Notes under the pieces: model-generated | Seen by the model: only the letters and a program-made list of their open reading frames with translations | The model's database searches: none | What the model was told of the DNA's origin: nothing | Translations under genes and position numbers: made by a program | Source: CAG-1000 sp964545285 | GTDB lineage: Bacteria > Bacillota_I > Bacilli_A > RF39 > UBA660 | NCBI GenBank assembly: GCA_964545285.1 | Contig: CAZJEW010000035.1 | Span: 1 to 11,254, forward strand | DNA length: 11,254 nt | Direction: 5' to 3' | Shown: one piece after another, positions 7,347 through 11,254 of the stretch | Layout of the letters: each line of letters begins with the position of its first letter | Numbering within the stretch: position 1 is the first letter of the stretch

Positions 7347-8527
7347 TATTTTTCCTCCTCAAATATTACTTTATTATTCTTTATATATATTCTATTTAAT
7401 GACTTACCTAAAGAAATAAATGTTTCTTGAATACTTTCATTTTTACTATTACAAATAGTACTAAGTGGAATAGTATCACCTACTATTAAAACTCTATCAT
7501 TTATTTTAACACTATCATCTATTTCAATAATAATCATACACATACTTACTTCACCAATAATATTATAATAATTATTATTAATTAAAACTTTTCTATTATT
7601 ATTTCTTCTTCCTATTCCAGATTCATATCCAATATCCACTATACCTATTTTAATATCTTTATTAGTTTTATATTCTAAACCATAACCAACATATTCATTT
7701 CCTTTAATAGATTTGATTTCAATTACTTTAGAATATACTCTCATAAACGTTTTAACATCAATATTAGAATTATAATACACATCACTAAGATTATATTTCT
7801 TTTTAAAATAATCATTTCTTAAAAGCCTTAATTTATCTTTAAAACCGGATGAATATTTTAAAGAAGTATTAACACCAAATATTAAAGATCCAACTCTATA
7901 TCCATTACATATATCTATTTTAGGATGATTAACTAAAGAAAAACTACTATACAAATGAACAATATCAATAGAATTTAAATCAATAGAAGAAACAATATTT
8001 TTAAATGAATCTAATTGATTATCCCATCTATTATCATTAACACCAGTAGTACCAAAATGAGAATAAACTCCTTCTAAATAAATATTATCATTTATAATAG
8101 AACAACACTTATCAAAATCATCTTTATTATTTATACCTAATCTATTAAGACCACTATCTATAAGAATATGTATTTTAACTTTCTTATTTAATTTAATTAA
8201 ACTTTCTAAATAAGATACACTATATATAGTCAATGTAATATTATATTTAATAATATCATCTATATATTTTAAATCAATAGGTTCACAACATAATATACTA
8301 GTATCTTTATCATATTTTCTTATTTTAATAGCATCATTTAAATTAGAAACTGCAAAATAATTAAAACCAACTTCTTTTAAAGTGTTTACAATATAGTATC
8401 CATGTCCATAAGCATCACCTTTTATCATAGCAATCTTATATTTATAATCGGGATATTTATTTATTATATTAGACGCATTAATTTTTAATATATCTAAATC
8501 TATTTCAATATAACTATTACTTTTCAT
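7346..8527 (-). CDS. Alanine racemase-like PLP enzyme, divergent active site
   Basis: A 393-residue fold-type III PLP enzyme of the alanine racemase family; in canonical members it interconverts L- and D-alanine for peptidoglycan. PLP lysine Lys36 is in the KGDAYGHG motif. Also kept, by hand alignment to the Geobacillus enzyme: Tyr40, Arg129 (136 there), His157 (166), Arg211 (219, pyridine contact) and the second catalytic base Tyr282 (265). Changed: the carbamylated Lys129 position is Leu122, GYADG becomes GYESG, the GRVxMDM motif becomes GEVSMCM at 325-331 (Arg309 to Glu326, Asp313 to Cys330), and substrate-gate Tyr354 becomes Gln367. Racemase chemistry therefore seems possible but specificity may differ. 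It overlaps murJ by 11 bases, using AAGGAG (8538-8533) five bases before its ATG, and overlaps the ATP-grasp start by one base. It may be the cell's main Alr or a specialised racemase, so I leave the symbol blank. Confidence 0.85.
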   Translation of the reverse strand: MKSNSYIEIDLDILKINASNIINKYPDYKYKIAMIKGDAYGHGYYIVNTLKEVGFNYFAVSNLNDAIKIRKYDKDTSILCCEPIDLKYIDDIIKYNITLTIYSVSYLESLIKLNKKVKIHILIDSGLNRLGINNKDDFDKCCSIINDNIYLEGVYSHFGTTGVNDNRWDNQLDSFKNIVSSIDLNSIDIVHLYSSFSLVNHPKIDICNGYRVGSLIFGVNTSLKYSSGFKDKLRLLRNDYFKKKYNLSDVYYNSNIDVKTFMRVYSKVIEIKSIKGNEYVGYGLEYKTNKDIKIGIVDIGYESGIGRRNNNRKVLINNNYYNIIGEVSMCMIIIEIDDSVKINDRVLIVGDTIPLSTICNSKNESIQETFISLGKSLNRIYIKNNKVIFEEEK

Positions 8528-10142
8528 TTTTTCTCCTTAATAATTTATTAATTCTTTCTTCAGAAAACAAATTAAACAATAGTTTATTCTTATATGATAT
8601 AAATGCATATACAATTAATGGAACTCCAAAGAATATACAAGTTACTAAAGTAGTAATTATTCTATTATCATAAACATCTATTTTAATAATATATTTTAAT
8701 ATTAATGAAGTTAAGATTAATCCAATCACAGGGAGAATCATATTACCAAGAAAATCAAAGAATTTTTTATATTTAATATTACAATCTTTTTTAATAGCAT
8801 GTAAAGCATATATAGTAGTAAAACTAAATCCAATAACAGATGCTGTTATTGATCCATAACATGGATTAAAACCAAGTTTATAGGCTAATAATATTAATGG
8901 AATATCAAGAAGAGCATTCAATAAAACTCCAAAGATTATAGATAAATATAATTTTTTATATTTGCTCATAGATTGTAAAGAAGTAGTAGCAATAGTACTA
9001 AGCGAACTTAATAGACCTACATAAATACTATACCTTATAATAATTGGTCCTTCAACACTAGCTCCATAAAATATAGACCATACTTCATTACTAAATATTG
9101 ATATTAATATTGTTATAGGAAGACCTACATATACAACTATAGCTATTGCTTTATTAAGAATTGTTTCGACAGTTAAATTTTCTTTTTTTACAAATGCTCT
9201 TACTATATTAGGTATCAAACTAATACCTACACCAACAGAAGCAACAGCAACAATTCTTTGAAACTTTTCGCCCCATGTTGTATATAAACTAATGATTCTT
9301 TCGGCTTCAGTAGCTTTAAATCCAAGAATATCTGTCATAGTTCTAAGAGTTAAAACTAAATCAGAAAAATTATATATAGAAAGTATTGTACTAACAATAA
9401 TTAATGGTACAGCATATTTAATAATCTTTTTAACAATTTCTTTATTTAAAGTCTTATCTCTAGTAACGTTAGTTTTAAGAATTTTATTCTTCTTAGCAAT
9501 AATCTTTAAATATAAATAAGCACCAAGTCCACCAATGGAAGCACCTAACACTGAAACACATACACCAATAGTAATACTTTTATTAAGAAGTTTAATTAAT
9601 ACATAACTACCAAGAAGTAAAATAGCTATTCTTAGTACTTGTTCTATTATTTCACTAACAGAAGTAGGTGTAATGAATTTCTCACCTTGTAAATAACCTC
9701 TAAGCACACTTAAAAAAGGAACAACAAGTACGGCTAACGAAATAGCTCTAATAGCAAGAGAAATATCAGAAATAGAATTTCCTCCAGTAGCTTCACCAAT
9801 TATTAACTTACCTATTTGAGGAGCAAAAATCATTAACACAAGAAAAGCAACAATACTAATAATACCAAGAACTTTAATAGCAACTTTATATACACTATGT
9901 TTAGCTTCTTCATTACCTAAAGCATCATATTCACTAACAACTTTACTAACAGCAGTAGGAATACCAGCAGTAGATATAGATAAGAAAATACTATATATAC
10001 TATAAGCATATCCATACAAAGCACCACCCTGTTCACCTATTATACTATAAAAAGGTATAACATATATTATTCCAAGAAATTTAGCAATAAACATACATAT
10101 CGTTGCAATAGTAGCTCCTTTTACAAATGAATCCTTTTTCAT
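8517..10142 (-). CDS. MurJ/YtgP-type lipid flippase, MOP superfamily
   Basis: A 541-residue polytopic membrane protein of the polysaccharide transport branch of the MOP superfamily, closest by eye to Bacillus YtgP (MurJ), which flips lipid II across the membrane. The N-terminus (residues 1-100) has the family pattern: GATIATICMFIAKFLG in helix 1, a YGYAYSIYSIFLSISTAGIPTAVSK block, and an SEYDALGN loop. About 14 hydrophobic segments span the rest, ending in a basic tail (RRKNEK). Length matches YtgP-type proteins (about 540). The ATG at 10142 has GAGGT four bases upstream and a good promoter beyond it. It heads the operon, and its last codons hold the ribosome site of the racemase gene. It is probably the peptidoglycan flippase; an O-unit (Wzx-like) or SpoVB-like role cannot be excluded, and the neighbours hint at a modified glycan substrate. 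Confidence 0.88.
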   Translation of the reverse strand: MKKDSFVKGATIATICMFIAKFLGIIYVIPFYSIIGEQGGALYGYAYSIYSIFLSISTAGIPTAVSKVVSEYDALGNEEAKHSVYKVAIKVLGIISIVAFLVLMIFAPQIGKLIIGEATGGNSISDISLAIRAISLAVLVVPFLSVLRGYLQGEKFITPTSVSEIIEQVLRIAILLLGSYVLIKLLNKSITIGVCVSVLGASIGGLGAYLYLKIIAKKNKILKTNVTRDKTLNKEIVKKIIKYAVPLIIVSTILSIYNFSDLVLTLRTMTDILGFKATEAERIISLYTTWGEKFQRIVAVASVGVGISLIPNIVRAFVKKENLTVETILNKAIAIVVYVGLPITILISIFSNEVWSIFYGASVEGPIIIRYSIYVGLLSSLSTIATTSLQSMSKYKKLYLSIIFGVLLNALLDIPLILLAYKLGFNPCYGSITASVIGFSFTTIYALHAIKKDCNIKYKKFFDFLGNMILPVIGLILTSLILKYIIKIDVYDNRIITTLVTCIFFGVPLIVYAFISYKNKLLFNLFSEERINKLLRRKNEK

Positions 10143-10170
10143 AGATACCTCATTTCATAACATATATTTT

Positions 10171-10199
10171 ATTATATCATGTATAAAGATTTTAATAAA
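10171..10199 (-). promoter_or_regulatory. Extended -10 promoter for the murJ operon
   Basis: TGATATAAT on the minus strand (10179-10171) is a perfect TATAAT preceded by the extended TGn element. A -35-like TTTATT (3 of 6) lies 17 bases upstream at 10199-10194. Transcription would begin near 10164, leaving about 22 bases of leader with GAGGT at 10151-10147. Confidence 0.6.
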
Positions 10200-10204
10200 T
10201 AATA

Positions 10205-10232
10205 AATAAAAAATAATTAGAATAAACTAACT
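10205..10232 (-). terminator. Weak hairpin and T-tract after the RCC1-repeat gene
   Basis: On the minus strand AGTTAG (10232-10227) can pair with CTAATT (10220-10215), one G-T pair included, around a six-base loop, followed by ATTTTTTATTT. The stem is short and AT-rich; it is the only terminator-like structure before the murJ promoter. Confidence 0.3.
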
Positions 10233-10233
10233 A

Positions 10234-11254
10234 TTAATATACATTTGAAATAGCTGGAACTAATGTAAAAGGATTAGAATTACCAAGTTGACCATAAAGA
10301 TTACATCCCCAAGAAAACAAATCTCCATATGAATCTATTGCTAATGTATAATATTCTCCAGCTGTTACACTACTAAATGTTGTTCCACTCATAATTTGAA
10401 CTGGAGTATTTATATTTGTTGTTGTTCCAGTTCCTAATTGGCCATCATCATTATATCCCCAGGTCCATAAGTTTCCACTTGTATCTATTGCTAATGTATG
10501 ATTATTTCCTGCTGTTACACTGCTAAATGTTGTTCCACTTTTAATTTGAATTGGAGTACTACTATTTGTAGTTGTTCCATTTCCTAATTGGCCATAATAA
10601 TTATATCCCCATGCCCATAAGTTTCCACTTGTATCTATTGCTAATGTATGAAGATTTCCTGCTGTTACACTACTAAATGTTGTCCCACTTTTTATTTGTA
10701 TTGGAATACTACTATCTGTTGTTGTTCCATTTCCTAATTGGCCATAATCATTACGTCCCCATGCCCATAGGTTTCCACTTGTATCTATTGCTAATGTATG
10801 ATTATGTCCTGCTGTTACACTACTAAATGTTGTCCCACTTTTGATTTGTACTGGACTGCTGCTAGTTGTTGTTGTTCCATTTCCTAGTTGACCACTACCA
10901 TTATATCCCCATGCCCATAAGTTTCCACTTGTATCTATTGCTAATGTATGATATTGTCCTGCTGATACACAGCTAAATGTTGTCCCACTTTTTATTTGTA
11001 TTGGAATACTACTATCTGTTATTGTTCCATTTCCTAATTGGCCATAATTATTACGTCCCCATGCCCATAAGTTTCCACTTGTATCTATTGCTAATGTATG
11101 ATAATTTCCTGCTGTTACACTACTAAATGTTGTTCCACTTTTTATTTGTATTGGAATACTACTATCTGTTATTGTTCCATTTCCTAATTGGCCATAATTA
11201 TTACGTCCCCATGCCCATAAGTTTCCACTTGTATCTATTGCTAATGTATGATAT
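10234..11254 (-). CDS. Partial RCC1-repeat protein (N-terminus beyond right edge)
   Basis: An open minus-strand frame enters at the right edge and ends with TAA at 10236-10234; 340 residues are in the window. It is almost wholly tandem 50-residue units reading HTLAIDTSGNLWAWG, xNxxGQLGNGT, then QIKSGTTFSSVTAG, the signature of RCC1/alpha-tubulin-suppressor-like seven-bladed propeller repeats. Six full units and a divergent last unit (YYTLAIDSYGDLFSWG) are visible. The final residues (LVPAISNVY) carry no LPxTG motif or membrane segment, so any signal or anchor must lie upstream. Bacterial RCC1 arrays are usually secreted or surface-exposed binding proteins; that role is inferred. All visible tryptophans are TGG. 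Codon use matches the neighbours and shows no sign of foreign origin. The next gene, murJ, lies 91 bases downstream with its own promoter. Confidence 0.9.
   Translation of the reverse strand, partial: YHTLAIDTSGNLWAWGRNNYGQLGNGTITDSSIPIQIKSGTTFSSVTAGNYHTLAIDTSGNLWAWGRNNYGQLGNGTITDSSIPIQIKSGTTFSCVSAGQYHTLAIDTSGNLWAWGYNGSGQLGNGTTTTSSSPVQIKSGTTFSSVTAGHNHTLAIDTSGNLWAWGRNDYGQLGNGTTTDSSIPIQIKSGTTFSSVTAGNLHTLAIDTSGNLWAWGYNYYGQLGNGTTTNSSTPIQIKSGTTFSSVTAGNNHTLAIDTSGNLWTWGYNDDGQLGTGTTTNINTPVQIMSGTTFSSVTAGEYYTLAIDSYGDLFSWGCNLYGQLGNSNPFTLVPAISNVY
10351..11250 (-). repeat. Six tandem 150-bp RCC1 coding repeats
   Basis: Six in-phase units of exactly 150 bases lie at 11250-11101, 11100-10951, 10950-10801, 10800-10651, 10650-10501 and 10500-10351, with a shortened seventh at 10350-10234. 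Hand comparison gives 6 differences between the first two units, including an identical block of 116 bases (10985-11100 versus 11135-11250), and 6 differences between the first and fourth, but about 19 between the first and third. The array continues past the right edge. Confidence 0.95.

Noticed and set aside
9292..9519. Plus-strand open frame inside the flippase gene
   Set aside because: It is antisense to membrane helices, which gives a hydrophobic but meaningless translation.
10351..11250. CRISPR-like or non-coding tandem array
   Set aside because: The units are contiguous, 150 bases, in frame and encode RCC1 motifs without spacers.

Overview
The window is a very AT-rich stretch of bacterial chromosome (by eye about a quarter G+C). 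It is densely packed, with short intergenic gaps and purine-rich Shine-Dalgarno sites. TGA is used as a stop (end of polA) and every tryptophan checked is TGG, so the code is the standard bacterial one and not the Mollicutes code. Gene content (TmcAL, a YtgP-type MurJ, a Bacillus-type PolA with a decayed proofreading site, a TasA/CalY-like secreted protein) points to a low-GC Firmicute. An uncultured gut Bacilli lineage near Erysipelotrichia/RF39 would fit, but the exact group is inference. MurJ and an alanine racemase suggest a walled cell.

Layout, left to right. (1) 1-817, minus: the N-terminal 272 residues of a secreted protein with a SipW-type signal and a TasA/CalY-like beta-rich region, cut by the left edge. 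(2) 818-938: a divergent promoter region. (3) 939-2812, plus: a two-gene operon, a Cof-type HAD phosphatase and tmcAL (tRNA-Met anticodon acetylation). (4) 2798-2827: a compact hairpin terminator that contains both convergent stop codons. (5) 2819-6257, minus: polA followed by a cation diffusion facilitator with an unusual metal site. (6) 6301-6328: terminator. (7) 6327-10142, minus: a tightly coupled cassette of murJ-type flippase, divergent alanine-racemase-like enzyme and sugar-transfer-associated ATP-grasp ligase, with overlapping reading frames. (8) 10234-11254, minus: the C-terminal end of a secreted-looking protein made of 50-residue RCC1 repeats, cut by the right edge.

How the parts may work together: the outer genes encode probable cell-surface proteins. 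The middle holds housekeeping functions (DNA repair polymerase, tRNA modification, phosphatase, metal export). The most interesting unit is murJ-alr-ATP-grasp. The overlaps imply the three proteins are made together, the racemase has several substituted active-site positions, and the ATP-grasp family is predicted to act in cell-surface polysaccharide synthesis. My working hypothesis is a small pathway that makes a D-amino acid, attaches it to a lipid-linked or surface glycan, and moves the product across the membrane. No tRNA, rRNA, CRISPR array, transposase or riboswitch was seen, and there is no gene-free stretch over 300 bases.
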